Below, piece after piece: positions 1-10,631 of a DNA stretch of 64,000 nucleotides. The DNA is from Sabellastarte sp. h YS-2021 (lineage: Eukaryota; Annelida; Polychaeta; Sabellida; Sabellidae). The DNA is taken from assembly GCA_964017235.1 (NCBI GenBank), contig OZ024934.1, forward strand, positions 89,122,706 through 89,186,705, read 5' to 3'. The translations under genes and the position numbers were made by a program. Position 1 is the first letter of the stretch. Every line of letters starts with the position of its first letter. The notes below the pieces were generated by a model, which saw nothing but the letters and a program-made list of their open reading frames with translations, was not told the origin of the DNA and made no database searches.

Positions 1-1363
1 GGGCAGTCGGGCAGATGGTGGCAGAAAGTTTGACTCAGAAACCGTAAGGTATAAGAAGTTAAAAATTTGTTGGGATGTTGGGTAGGGGGTGTAGATATGT
101 AACATCATGGTGTGACCTCAATTTGACCTTGCCATAGTGACCTTGACCTTTAAATTTTTGTTCGGGCTATACCTCAGAAACCAAAAGGTGTAGGAAGTTT
201 AAACTTGGTTGGGACATTGGTGAGGGGGTGTAGGTGTGCAACTTCATGGTAAGACCTTGATTTGACCTTTGATCTTGTAGCAACCCTGAGTTTGAAAATC
301 TTTTTCAGGCTATATCCCAGAAACCACAAGATGTAGGAAATTAATACTTGGTAGGGGCATTGGGTAGGGGGTGTAGGTATGCAGTGTCATGGTGTGACCT
401 TGATTTGATCTTTGACCTTGCCATAGTGACCTTGAATTTGAAAAACTTGTCCGGGCTATATCTCAGAAACCGTAAGGTGTAGGAAGTTGATACTTGGTAG
501 AGACATTGGTTAGGGGGTGTAGTTGTGCCTCGTCATGGTGTGACCTTGATTTAACCTTTGACCTTGCCGTAGCGACCTTGACCTGTAAAATCTTGTTCTA
601 GCAGTATCTCAGAAACCATAAGGTGTAGCAAGTTGATACTTGGTAGGGACATTGGTTGGGGCTTGTCGGTGTGCAACATCATGGTGTGACCTTGATTTGA
701 CCTCGCCGTAGTGACCTTGGCCTTTAAAATCTTGGAAATGGTAAGGTGTAGGAAGTTGATCCTTGGTAGGGACATTGGTTAGGTGTAGGTGTGTATCGTC
801 ATGGTGTGACCTTGATTTGACCTTGCTGAAGTGGCCTTGACCTATAAAATCTTGTCTGGGCTATTTCTTGGATTCCATAAGGTGTAGAAGGTTGACACAT
901 GTTAGGGACATTGGTTAGGGGGTGTATGTAAATGTATGTGTGCATCATGGTGTGACCATTTTGCTCTGCCAAAGTGTGTTCAGCTGCCATATTTGAGACA
1001 TCTTTCTCATATGACAAGGATATATGGATTGCTGCAACTGATTATTATATGCATTTTTACATAATTATGCTATTTCCATTGACAGCTATTCTCCAATTAA
1101 TAAATTTTACAGCTTCGTCTTTTTTAGTTTACTGATTAATGCTGTCATCTTGCTATTGAATTATCTTGTTTTAGTACTTTATCTTTACATACATTTTCTT
1201 TGTCTTAGATGTTATTTTCTCTACTTAAACATTATTTGGATCTTTATATAAGTGACACTGCGCTGAAAGTATTCCGGTCTTTGTACTGTTTCACTAGTTC
1301 TGTATGTCATGGTGTAGAAAACTATTCCCCAAGCTGTGGGGTATGGGCATCTCGGATGCTATT
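1..1363 (+). mobile_element. Helentron-like element, family B, copy 1 (5' end outside window)
   Basis: Positions 1 to about 960 are diverged tandem units with a period near 146 bp; the word GACATTGG recurs at about 213, 356, 502 and 648. Each unit carries several TGACCTTG or TTTGACCTT motifs. A unique AT-rich tail follows, then a 3' end at about 1327-1363 with a CCCC-AGCTGT-GGGG region and a short GCATCTCGGATGC hairpin followed by TATTTT. The same 3' end closes copy 2 at 43664-43704, whose intact 5' end (ACCCCACAGCC) is complementary to the 3' GGCTGTGGGGT. No protein is encoded; short ORFs across the array are chance. Placement in the Helentron group rests on architecture, not on a transposase. 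Confidence 0.6.
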
Positions 1364-1365
1364 TT

Positions 1366-1616
1366 GATTTTGATGCTCCCACTGCCTGGAATGATTTACC
1401 TGCTGATGTTTGTCTGCCCCTACTCTTGACTGTTTCAGAAAAAAAATAAAATCTTATGTCTTTGGAAGTCCTTTTGCACCTTAGCTGATGAATTATCCGG
1501 TGTCTCCGTGTTGTCGACCTGGATGTGTCTATGGAATGATGATTACTGAATTATACCTGGTGTTGCGCCTTAGAATCTGCCTTGGCAGAGATTAAGCGCT
1601 ATGAAAGTATAGAATA
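1366..1616 (+). mobile_element. L2/CR1-like LINE, 3' fragment
   Basis: The + strand encodes FDAPTAWNDLPADV and then, after decay, IKSYVFGSPFAP. This aligns with the C-terminus of the LINE at 10788-13529 (YDAPMIWNDLPDEV, LKSYLFGKAYPP). The 3' untranslated part, GCGCCTTAGAATCTG then GAGATTAAGCGCTAT, matches the reverse complement of the LINE 3' end at 10650-10705. It is a 5'-truncated dead copy lying about 150 bp upstream of the exon at 1767. Confidence 0.75.
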
Positions 1617-1766
1617 GAGTGGTAATGAAATGAATGAGTACTCGAGTACTGTACTTTAACAGCCAGCAACTTACCAGTTGTGAGTGTCTCTTTGTTATAT
1701 ATGATGTATATTAACAAAACATTATCTACTTTATCTACATTATCTAGTTTGTCATTTTTCCTCCAG

Positions 1767-2039
1767 GTGGAATCAGAGATGGGAGTCATTGGTCGAGAAG
1801 TGGAGAAGTTCTTTCACAACCTAGTGAGGCGATATCTCCCTTACATTGACATTCAACCCGTATCCTCAGCTGGAAATACCCCTAACAACGCAACCTCTGC
1901 CCCTTCCGTCTCCAAGGGAGATGAAAACGTTTCCGAGGAACGACCACCACAGGCAAAACTAAAGAAACGAGTGTCAGCTGACGGTGACAGTGCACCATCT
2001 GCGCCATCTTCAGGCAGTGAAGAAGCGGACGATCCTAGT
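1767..2039 (+). CDS. Internal exon of an unidentified protein-coding gene
   Basis: The exon is bounded by a pyrimidine-rich acceptor ending CTCCAG|GTG at 1766 and a donor AGT|GTGAGT at 2039/2040. It is open in one frame for exactly 91 codons, with both introns in phase 0. It begins VESEMGVIGREVEKFF, then a basic and aromatic stretch (HNLVRRYLPYID), followed by a low-complexity Ser/Ala/Pro/Glu tail ending EEADDPS. G+C content is clearly higher than in the flanks, as for real coding DNA. I do not recognise the family. The short helical segment followed by a disordered acidic tail resembles nuclear regulatory proteins, but that is a guess. The exon at 29140 has a similar composition and a matching phase, so both probably belong to one gene. 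Confidence 0.6.
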
Positions 2040-2450
2040 GTGAGTGATATTAGACATTGTATTGGTATTCTACAAGATTTTATCATTATTTATTGTGAAT
2101 GTGGTATCTGCTTCTTCTTTTTTGAAGTCACATTTATTCTGGTTTTTGCAGTTTTTCTTTCCCTTCTTAATCTCGATGGTCTGGATGTGTTTTTTATGTC
2201 GGCAGAGAGAGTATTGTCATGTATTGTTTTGATGTGGAGAAAGTAGTCCAGTGTAAGTAGACCCTTCACATTATCCCCAGGAAGTGGTGAGAGCTAGTCT
2301 TCACCTGCACCTACACAAATATAGCATTTTCTTATGTTGTGAGCTTAAAAGTTAGATTGCAGTTCTTGTTCCAGATCGTCCATTTCAGCAGTATATTATT
2401 GATCTACTATCAAATATTTGCTATAAATTAAATAAAAAAATATACAAGGC

Positions 2451-2452
<2 letters not shown>

Positions 2453-2523
<71 letters not shown>
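2453..2523. repeat. Homopolymer block: poly-T then poly-G
   Basis: About 41 T are followed directly by about 30 G and then GTAAAGG. Two abutting homopolymers of this length are unusual and hard to assemble, so the lengths should not be trusted. Confidence 0.9.
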
Positions 2524-2524
<1 letters not shown>

Positions 2525-2906
2525 AAAGGTAACTGTTTTTATGTCAGCTGACTTGTTTAAATATTCTTGCCATTAGATGACAGTGGACGAACTTCTCATG
2601 AATGAGTATTAGGGACGGGTCAGTGTTGCTGGTATTAAGAGTATTTTACTCAACTATCACTCATTTTTGCTGGGAAGTTGCTCAGAATTTGGGGTTCAAT
2701 GTTTGGTATCTCCACAAGCTAGCAAACTCCGATCTAGTTCAATTGTCTAACCAACATTTTCAAAACCAGTAAAAATAGAGAAATCTATCATAAAATCTTG
2801 TCACTTTGTTGGAAATATGATAAAAAGATTTATCCATAGATATTTGGGGAAAATGACCCCACATTCTCAATAAATGCAAATTTTATAGGTGGGTGTAAAT
2901 GGCATC

Positions 2907-3020
2907 TTTTATTGCACTACAATAGCTTACCATGTCGAACGGAATGCTGATCTTGGATGGCCAACATCCAAGAAAAATAGACATCTAGTACTGGCTGGTG
3001 CCCCACAGGAAGGTGAGCCT
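2907..3020 (+). repeat. Left inverted terminal repeat of DIRS copy A
   Basis: It is the reverse complement of the right end near 13615-13744, including the GGCCAACATCCAAGAAAAATAGAC block (paired with TTTTTCTTGGACGTTGGCC at 13630). It also matches the left end of copy B at 47503-47600. Confidence 0.8.
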
Positions 3021-3269
3021 CGTAGTGAAATACCACTTGATCTCCCTTCTTGCTCATTGGCTGCCATATACACATCCATTTTATTGCAAGGAAAGAAGTT
3101 TAATTTTTTTCATGTGGATACACTTGTCGTTGGACACTGAAATTTCATTAGTTTCTTTATTTTATATCATAGAATCTTAATTTTTTGACAATTCACAGAA
3201 CAGATTAGTATATTTTACATATTTTATCACTTAAATCCACTTCCGGGTTCACGTTGTAAAGAAAAGTAT

Positions 3270-3602
3270 GGGCGACAACCACTCGTGTATGTAGTTTATA
3301 TAAAGGAATATATGCCTGTTGACATAAAATAAATATTTTAAGGGCTTATCCACGTTCCATTATTTGACCATTTTAAGGGTTAAAATATGAAACAAGGCAC
3401 GAAAACTGACTCGGAACGGAATCCTTAGGAAACCCCTTTGGTGACGTCATCGTCTAGACAGCAAGTGCTGAGAGACTACGAATCATGTATGTAGCTTTTA
3501 TAGGACCTTTTCCTGTCGAAATAAAATAAATAAAATATTTTATCCCTTATCTGCCACTTTATTTGACCATTTAGCGGGTTAAAACTTAAAATAAAGTTGT
3601 AA
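3270..3602. repeat. Two diverged direct repeats, about 200-bp spacing
   Basis: TGTATGTAG at 3286 recurs at 3486, and both are followed by CCTGT, GAAATAAAATAA-like, TTTGACCATTT and GGGTTAAAA motifs. The whole stretch 3121-3955 has no counterpart that I recognise in copy B, so it may be a further insertion into copy A or a highly diverged leader. No gene is evident. Confidence 0.5.
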
Positions 3603-3955
3603 AACGAGTCCTTATTCAAAGAAATCTAGACAACACATGCTTGCAAAACCAACGTCTCCCAATGGTGTTTTGTAATAAAAAGTCGTCTCCCTTTTTCTAT
3701 GCATTTTATCTAAGATCAGACATAGATTTAATGTTAATATGAGTATATAAAATATTTTACCTGTAAGGTCTTTGTAAAATAGACGAATATTAATGCACAA
3801 TGGCAAGTCAGTTTTCAAACGTAAGCAATTGTTTACATAATGCCTTGTCTTCCCAATTTAACTTCAATTCAACAACAAAAATGGTTGTTAAACTAACTGT
3901 TGAAGCAATAATGGGAAGGTTCCAGGATTCTGATAGATTAAATCTGTCAACCAAT

Positions 3956-5300
3956 TACAAGTGGGGGTGGATCAGATTTCTGCTTGGATCTGAAGCCTGG
4001 TCCGAACCATTGCATTTCCTCCGAGTTATATCCATCAGAGCAGTTCGGATGTTCAGATGTTTTGAAGCCTGGTACCAACCAACAGCTTGACTTGCGTAAT
4101 CACCCAAGTAGTAACCATCTGAGCATATATTCGGATCCAAACTCTCTGCAGTTGGATGTTTGGATGATTTTTTCAGATCAGAACTCCAAACAATCACAGT
4201 CCAGACACACACTTGGTTTAAATAAGACACTTATCTGGGGCTTCTGTGCAAGTCAAAAAGTCCTCAAGCCTAAAAGGGCTTCTGAACAAGGTCCATCAAA
4301 TCAGACCCAGACTCCGTATTTTTAGGGAAGTAGATTTGCCTGACTTGCCATTAGTGTTGGTATCGAATAACAATATGTATATCGATATCAAACTATATTT
4401 TTGCTTTGTGTATCGATCGATATTGAAATATCGGGTCATAGATGTTTTCCGGGAGAGACCTTCCAAACTCTTTCGCAAGTTTTAGTTGTTTCCCGAAACG
4501 TAAACAAATATGGCGTTTCCGCTTTAGTGGTAACTGAAAGTTGACAAAAATAATATGAAAACCTTTATATTCTTCAAATATTGTCCTTTATTTGAATGAA
4601 AAACACCATAGTTGTACCTTTTAAGAAGTATGTTTCGATATTGATAATGGACCCTACATTATCGATGTTGAAATATTTAGCATGTATCGATAAATATTTC
4701 AATATCGATAAACAATACCAGCACTACTTGCCATTAATATTCCGAGGACATTGAACCTTAGGCAGTTTCTTGAATCTCCCTTAGGTCTCTGCCTAGGTCC
4801 TCCACCACAGTTTGGGCTCTGAATATTGTAGCAGTCCAACAGGAGCTTAGGGCCAGGGACCCTTCAGCTATGCTCCCACTCAGTCCTCAACTTAAATATG
4901 TTTTTGATAAATTTAAACAAGACTTTCAGGCTGCTAATTCACCTGAAAATAAATCTATAAAACCCCTGGTTCCATTAGGGGGTACAATTGGGACAACCTT
5001 GTTTTGAGGACAAATTACAAGATTTTAAAATCTGTATCTCTCCGAGTCTCTCTGGGGCCCCTATGGGCTAGGTCCCATACTGGTAGTCAAAGCGTTTGAG
5101 CTTCAGGCAAGGCAAAATATCTGTACCCTTAATTTTTGGCTGTCCTTACCTAGGTCTTTTCTGAATACAAACTGTTAAGACAGTATCAAGACTACTGCCA
5201 AACAGGTCAATCTCAGATTCATAGGGTGCAAAAGCAGCCAAAAATGATTATGAAAACACCTGTGACTAGATATCCTATATAACAGGATCCTTATCTAATT
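3956..5300 (+). pseudogene. gag-like region of DIRS copy A, degenerate
   Basis: Segments align at nucleotide level with the gag-like region of copy B: GGATCTGAAGCCTGG (3990 versus 48117), CAAAAAGTCCTCAAGCCTAAAAGGGCTTCT (4252 versus 48363) and AGCTATGCTCCCACTCAGTCC (4866 versus 48602). The reading frame is broken by stops and indels and by the hAT MITE at 4352-4726. The product in DIRS elements is a putative nucleic-acid-binding structural protein; none can be made here. Confidence 0.6.
4352..4726 (+). mobile_element. hAT-type MITE, 375 bp, with 8-bp target duplication
   Basis: The terminal inverted repeats are TAGTGTTGGTAT and ATACCAGCACTA. The flanking 8-bp duplication CTTGCCAT at 4344-4351 and 4727-4734 is perfect. 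Copy B shows the unoccupied site (ACTTGCCCTCACAATATGC at 48453). The internal sequence is rich in ATCGAT and has no ORF. A second copy, split by a DIRS element, occupies 32013-38642. TIR sequence plus 8-bp duplication is the hAT superfamily signature. Confidence 0.9.
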
Positions 5301-5724
5301 ATCTAGTTCCTTAGCCTGTCAGGTAAGGGCTTAGCCCACTTCTTCAGAGAGACTTAAACATTATAGGGAATTCAGCGCTTATTAGACGCGATGTTGAAAT
5401 GACCCATCTTCAACCTCACCTGGGAGATACCAGATTTTGTGAACTTAGGACCTCCATATTTTGTGCCTCTCCTTTGTTCCATTCATACTTAGTTAAGGAG
5501 GGACAAGAGTTCCTCTCCAAGGCACCCGTAAAAACATTTAGGGTGTAGGCCCTAGCAAATCAGCCCTTTCACGGTCCCCACCACAACCAGAGGCTCCTAC
5601 AGGAAACACCTCTATGGGGGGTTAGTCCATTCCAAGCAGTAACAATCGTTTTCCCCAGGTAGGGGGAAATCGAGTAGCAGAGGCTCCAGAGGTTGTTTTC
5701 GACCTCACACAAGGGGATGAGGGC

Positions 5725-7500
5725 GTGAAAACCCCTCATCCCAATGACTCCTTAAAAGTCTCCCTCAGTCCACCTGTAGGAGTTCTCCTCCGTTCTTTCA
5801 GAAGAGATTGGCAAACAAACAATTGCTCAAACAACGTGTTAAACATTCTTACCAATAGTTACGTTCTACCATTCATCACCAATCCAAAATTAACCAGAGT
5901 TCGCCTGATTCACTCAGGATACATGGCCCATCAAGATCTAGCTCTGGCCTATTGCATCCGTACTCTTTTGTCAAAGAACACAATAGAAAAGGTGGAAAAT
6001 GCAAAATCTCTCGGGTTTTACAGTCGCCTGTTTTCTAGTCCCCAAGCCTCACCAAAGGTGGAGGCCAATGATAGACCTAAGCAGGCTCAGTACCTTTCTA
6101 TTTGTAGAAAGGTTCAAAATTGAAACTCCAGAGTCCATCAGGGCCTCTCTGATTCCATGGGAATGGGTGTTGTCAATAGACCTGTCAGTCGCTACCTTCA
6201 CATCCCCTTCCACCAAAGCCTAAGAAAGTACCTGACACTGTCCTTAGTGTGGATAATAAATCAGAAGTCAGAACTCAAACCTATTCAGGTATTTCCGTTC
6301 GTGGGCTACGAATACTACCTAGATTCAGCCCTTGTAAAACCCACTCAGAATGATGGCTCAATCGTCAGGATTTGATTTTACACTTAAAGTGAAAACATAT
6401 TTTGACTTCAAGATGTTTGATGTCGCTAACTGGGTTGCTCTCCTCAACGGAGAGGGGGCCACGGTGGCAGAGTGGTAACACTCTTGCCTCCCACCTCTGC
6501 GGCCGGGGTTCGATCCCCGTCATGGCCGTAAGTGGGAAAGCTGGTAGTTGCTTGCCGTTGGTCGGCAGTTTACAGTACAGAACCCTAGCGAACTATATGT
6601 ACTGGTTTCCTCTGCCCTTCAAACTACCCGTCGTGATATGACCTGTACAGTGTTGAAAGCGACGTAAAACCCCAAATAAACAAAATCCTCAACGGAGAAG
6701 AATGTCCCAGAGGGACGCCTTCACATGAGACCCTATCAGTTTCACCTCAAGGAGCACTGGAGTTTTTCCTTAGTCATTGGACATCCTCCTTCCTTGGGCA
6801 GAGACCATTTCAGCTCGCCTAGAGTAAGGGCAAAATCCCGTAAACGTGATGAAGTGCGCAGACCTTCACCCCAAAGACCACAGTATACAAATCTTTACAG
6901 ACGCCTATGACAAAGATTGGGGCGCTCACTTATAGCAAGTCTCTACAAAAGGTCTGTAGTCAGACTGGGATATAAAGGCTACACATAAATGTTCTAGAGT
7001 TGAAGGCAGTTTCTCTGGCCATGAAAAGGTTCAAGGATCAGTACAAAACCAAATAGTGTTGGTTGCTACTGACAACTCAACAGTAGTAGCCTACATAAAC
7101 AAGGAGGAACCAACTCGGTGGAGATGCATTCTCACCTGTGGAAAATCATGACCTGGTGCCATCATTACCAAATACATGTAACTCTTTAAGAGCGAGGCAC
7201 ATTCCAGGGTGCCTTAATGTGATGGCCTACCTTCTATCCAGTCCAATAAACAGAATGGTCACCGCATCCACAGATGTTCAAACAGATCTGTCAAGTGGTT
7301 CACTCCTCATGTAGATCTATTTGCCACTCATCTGAACCACAAAGTTCAATTGTATGTATCTCCAGTCCCAGACCAAAATACTTGGGACATAGATGCTCTG
7401 AACATAATCTGGTCAGGTCTCACTGCTTATGCTTACCCTGCCATGGCTCTCCTTCATAGGGTGATCCAAAAATCAGACAATGCAACTGCCTCATCATTGC
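5725..7500 (+). pseudogene. RT / RNase H region of DIRS copy A, degenerate
   Basis: Residue blocks typical of DIRS reverse transcriptase survive in shifting frames: the KNTIEKVENAKSLGF segment at about 5980, ESIRASLIPWEWVLSIDLS at about 6130, and the RNase H equivalents TDNSTVVAYINK near 7070 and ARHIPGCLNVM near 7190. A methyltransferase-like segment follows at about 7300-7500 (DLFATHL...). Stops, indels and a SINE at 6454-6685 break it. The corresponding intact frame is at 34431-36872. Confidence 0.75.
6454..6685 (+). mobile_element. tRNA-derived SINE with 13-bp target duplication
   Basis: The head is tRNA-like, with an A box (TGGCAGAGTGGT, 6465-6476) and a B box (GGTTCGATCCC, 6507-6517), internal RNA polymerase III promoter elements. 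The 3' end is GACGTAAAACCCCAAATAAACAAAA. The duplication TCCTCAACGGAGA at 6441-6453 and 6686-6698 is perfect. Copy B at about 50407-50421 (GCCTCAATGGAGAACATGG) is the uninterrupted site. This is a young LINE-mobilised insertion. Confidence 0.92.
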
Positions 7501-7510
7501 CTCATCATTG

Positions 7511-7617
7511 AGCTGTTGGGCTATTACAATGTTCAATTGGTTAAATAGCGCTTTGAGTCCTGTAGTATATGGAGATATTGCGCTGAGTATAAATACACAA
7601 TAATAATAATAATAAAA
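7511..7617 (+). mobile_element. LINE/SINE 3' tail insertion ending in (AAT)n
   Basis: About 105 bp between CCTCATCATTG and GGCTGGCCAGGGATG has no counterpart in copy B, where these words nearly adjoin at 51207-51235. The insert contains ATAGCGCTTTGAGTCC and ends in an AATAATAAT microsatellite, as in 3' tails of truncated non-LTR elements. Confidence 0.65.
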
Positions 7618-7762
7618 GGCTGGCCAGGGATGGCCAGGTTTTGGAACCTAGTACAGCTCTCAACAGAGATCCCACTCGACTTACCAGTGTCAACAACTCT
7701 TCTCAAACAGTCCACAATTATCTGTTTCAAAGCAATCCACAACATTTCAACCTCTATGCCTG

Positions 7763-8900
7763 GTGTTTAGGAGTGGACAGCTCCAATACCAAGGCTTCTC
7801 TGTGAAAGTGGCAGAGAGAATTGCTGCCCCTCAAAGGTCATTAACAAGGACCATCTACAAGTCAAAGTGGGCCCTATTTGAGAAATGGTGCAGAGATTCG
7901 GTGGATTTCTCCACTCCATCTGTGAAACAAGTCTCAGACTTCTTCATGTACCTGTACCAAGATCCAAACAGGCGTCCAAACATGGTCCGTCGACCATTGG
8001 TGATTACAGGACGGCCTTTGTTGACACCTTGGGCCCAGCAGGGTTCCATATTTCTCAAAGCTCTGATCTTAACAAATTACTTCCTAGCTTTCACAGGGAT
8101 CTTACCAAAAGTTCCAGGAATCTCCCAAAGTGGAACTTTGCTGTTTCTTAATGAGCTCACGAAGCACCCTTTGGGCCCATGAAAAACACAGACCTCAAAC
8201 ATCGTACACTCAAAACTGCTTTCTTGCTAGCTTTGGCCTCTGGCAAGCGCCGCAGCGAAATTCGTGCCTGGGTTGCAAACTAAGTATCTAATCTAGGCCA
8301 ATGGGAAAAGGTAGCTTTGTTCCCCTCTTCAGACTTCATAGCCAAAAATAGAAAGCAAGAGAAGATTCTCAAGTGTTTCTCCGGTGGCTATCCCTGCTTT
8401 GACTACCATCGTGGATAGACAATTCAAGAAGACAGGACCCTGTGTCCAGTACAGGCCCTGAAGGTACTATTTGGATCGAACCAAAACCTGAGAGGGTCTC
8501 GATCCCTACTCTTTTTTTTTTTTCCTTCAAGAAAGGACATACTTCAGACCCACTACTCTGTCTTCTTGGTTAAACAAACTATCCTACTTTGTTACATAAC
8601 AAACAATAGTCCTTGGACTTGGTCCAAGTTAAAGCGCATGACATTAGGGGCTTTGTGGCCTCTAAGGCCATTTAAAGTTGGTTTTCGGTGTACCAAATAA
8701 TACAAGCTTGTCACTGGAAAACTCACAACACATTTTTTACCAAAAAGACCTTACTTGGTCAGATAATGACATCAATATGTATCTGGGTCCAGTAGTAGCG
8801 TCACAACAAGTCCTAGACCTTCCCCTCAGACTAGTTATCCTCAGAAAGAAAGGGGGGGGGGGGGGGGGGGCACATCTACCTCCAGGGTCTAGGTATATGA
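7763..8900 (+). pseudogene. Tyrosine recombinase region of DIRS copy A, degenerate
   Basis: It begins QGFSVKVAERIAAPQRSLTR and aligns with the recombinase of copy C (QGFSEAVAARIEAPQRGSTR). The segment KWCRDSVDFSTPSVKQVSDF is followed by frameshifts. The catalytic regions survive only in pieces (LASGKRRSEI around 8235, CHWKTHNTF around 8710). A run of about 22 G lies at 8850. Not functional. Confidence 0.75.
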
Positions 8901-9032
8901 CTACCTCATCAGGATGTTTGGTAAGGTCTTTTATCTTTTATTTCAGTTACAGTGTATTAAGGACTTATTCAGGTGAACCCATAATCTCATCATAACGGTG
9001 GCAAGTTGATGAGATTTTCAAGGCTAGGGCTT

Positions 9033-10174
9033 ATTAAGCGTCCCACGAGGGACGCTTGTTTGCATATGGGAGGAATTCTCGCGGAAGGGTCCGCCGTATC
9101 CGCCGGCTCCGCAAGTTTGCCTACCTATAGCGTCTTTACTAGTGGATGGAATTTCTTCAAACTTGGCACATATATTTAGTAGCCCTGGGAAAATTTTCTG
9201 AATTTGGTGCCATGACATTTCAACCAATCAGAGATGTCACATGACCAAAAACAGGATTTTGCTTGTCCGGATGATAACTTAAGAAGCGTTTAAAATATTC
9301 GCCTGAAATTTGATATATGAATGCAGGGTATAAAGATCTGCAAATGATTAGGTTTTGGTAGACTTCCATTAAAAAATGGCTAATTAATTAAGCATTAAAA
9401 TTTTTATTAACGAGGAAAATACAAATTCCTTAATAACTTCTAAACCATGCGAGATAGAGCGATTTCGATGAAATTTTTGACCCACAGGGTATCTCTGCTA
9501 AGTACTCTGCTAATTTCCAAAAAAAAATGTCCTCTCTCCAAAAATGGTGGCCATTTTGAATTTTTTAAGTTTTGACAAAAATGGTAAAACTTAAAATTGC
9601 TTGTATCTCTTAAACCGTGCGAGATAGAGCAATTTTGGCGTATATATGCAAGATACTCTGCTCAATTTTCAAAAAGTTTTCCTCCTTCCAAAAATGGCGG
9701 CCATTTTGAATTTTCGAATTTTTGACAAAAATGGTAAAACTTAAAATTGGTTGTATCTCCTAAACCATGTGAGATAGAGCGATTTCGGCGAAATTTTTGG
9801 CCCACAGGGTGTATATGCAAGATACTCTGCTCAATTTTCAAAAATTTTTCCTCCTTCCAAAAATGGCGGCCATTTTGAATTTTGTAATTTTTGACAAAAA
9901 TTGTAAAACTTAAAATTGCTTGTGTCTCCCAAACCTGGCGAGATAGAGTGATTTCGGCGAAATTTTAGATTGCCAGGGTAAAAATGGTAAAACTTAAAAT
10001 TGCTTGTATCTCCCAAACCGTGCGAGATAGAGTGATTTCGGCGAAATTTTAGATTGCCAGGGTATCTAGGCAAGATCTTCTTTCTATTATAAGCAGCCAA
10101 CACCATCTTTCTTTCGGGACGCTTTGTTTTTGCCATGTAAAAACAATCACTTTGCTTCGCTAGCGATCCTCTAG
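9033..10174 (+). mobile_element. Helentron-like element, family C, copy 1, nested in DIRS copy A
   Basis: The 5' end has a palindrome, AAGCGTCCC-ACGA-GGGACGCTT (9036-9058). The 3' end has GGGACGCTTTG, complementary to it, then a GCTTCGCTAGC hairpin and a terminal CTAG at 10171-10174 followed by TTTT. The core is imperfect units of about 160 bp with TTGACCCACAGGGTAT and AAAATGGCGGCCATTTT. Copy B preserves the empty site (GGGTTTGTTTTCATTTG, about 52946-52962), placing the insertion between T residues. No ORF. Confidence 0.75.
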
Positions 10175-10454
10175 TTTTCATTTCTGTCCCTTGATGCTAT
10201 ATACTGTATAAGTGAGCATGGCTGCACTTAACCCTTCAAAATCCAGACATCCAGACAGCCTTAGTACTGTCATTCAGTCAAATATTCTGGTTTTTAACTT
10301 CTTACCGGCCCAGTTCCCAGAACCGGGGCACTGTAAGCAGGGCTCAGACGGGTCTTTCTAATACATTCATTCTAATCTAATTCAAGATCCAAGAAAAATT
10401 GACAAATACTTCCAGTCTCAGCGATAATCCCTCCACCTAGCTGTTGGATTCGGT

Positions 10455-10543
10455 ATTCAGTTCCACATGGTAAGCTATTGTAGCGCAATAAAATTGAAAA
10501 TTTTATTTACTTAAATTTAGCTTTTATAAGCTACAAGCTTATA
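10455..10543 (+). repeat. Internal complementary region of DIRS copy A
   Basis: The first half (ATTCAGTTCCACATGGTAAGC to GCGCAATAAAA) is the reverse complement of the element's left end. The second half (TTGAAAATTTTATTTACTTAAA to AAGCTTA) is the reverse complement of its right end. In DIRS elements this region is thought to template joining of the two ends. Confidence 0.85.
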
Positions 10544-10631
10544 AAGAGTCCCACCCTGCCTCCCCACTGTATTACAGCTAAGGGGGTACGGGCAAAATTA
10601 CAACTCGAAAGAAGGAGGTTTAAGCGGTATA

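Noticed and set aside
1853..2086. 77-codon - strand ORF opposite the exon at 1767-2039
   Set aside because: Antisense shadow of a G+C-rich exon; composition and splice signals favour the + strand.
6461..6535. Possible tRNA gene (A and B boxes)
   Set aside because: The tRNA-like part continues into a SINE body, is bounded by a 13-bp target duplication, and no cloverleaf acceptor stem is complete.
9831..10181. 116-codon - strand ORF with internal repeats (NLKFRRNHSISHGLGDTSNFKF)
   Set aside because: Reading of family C tandem units on the opposite strand; the repeat in the peptide is the tandem core.
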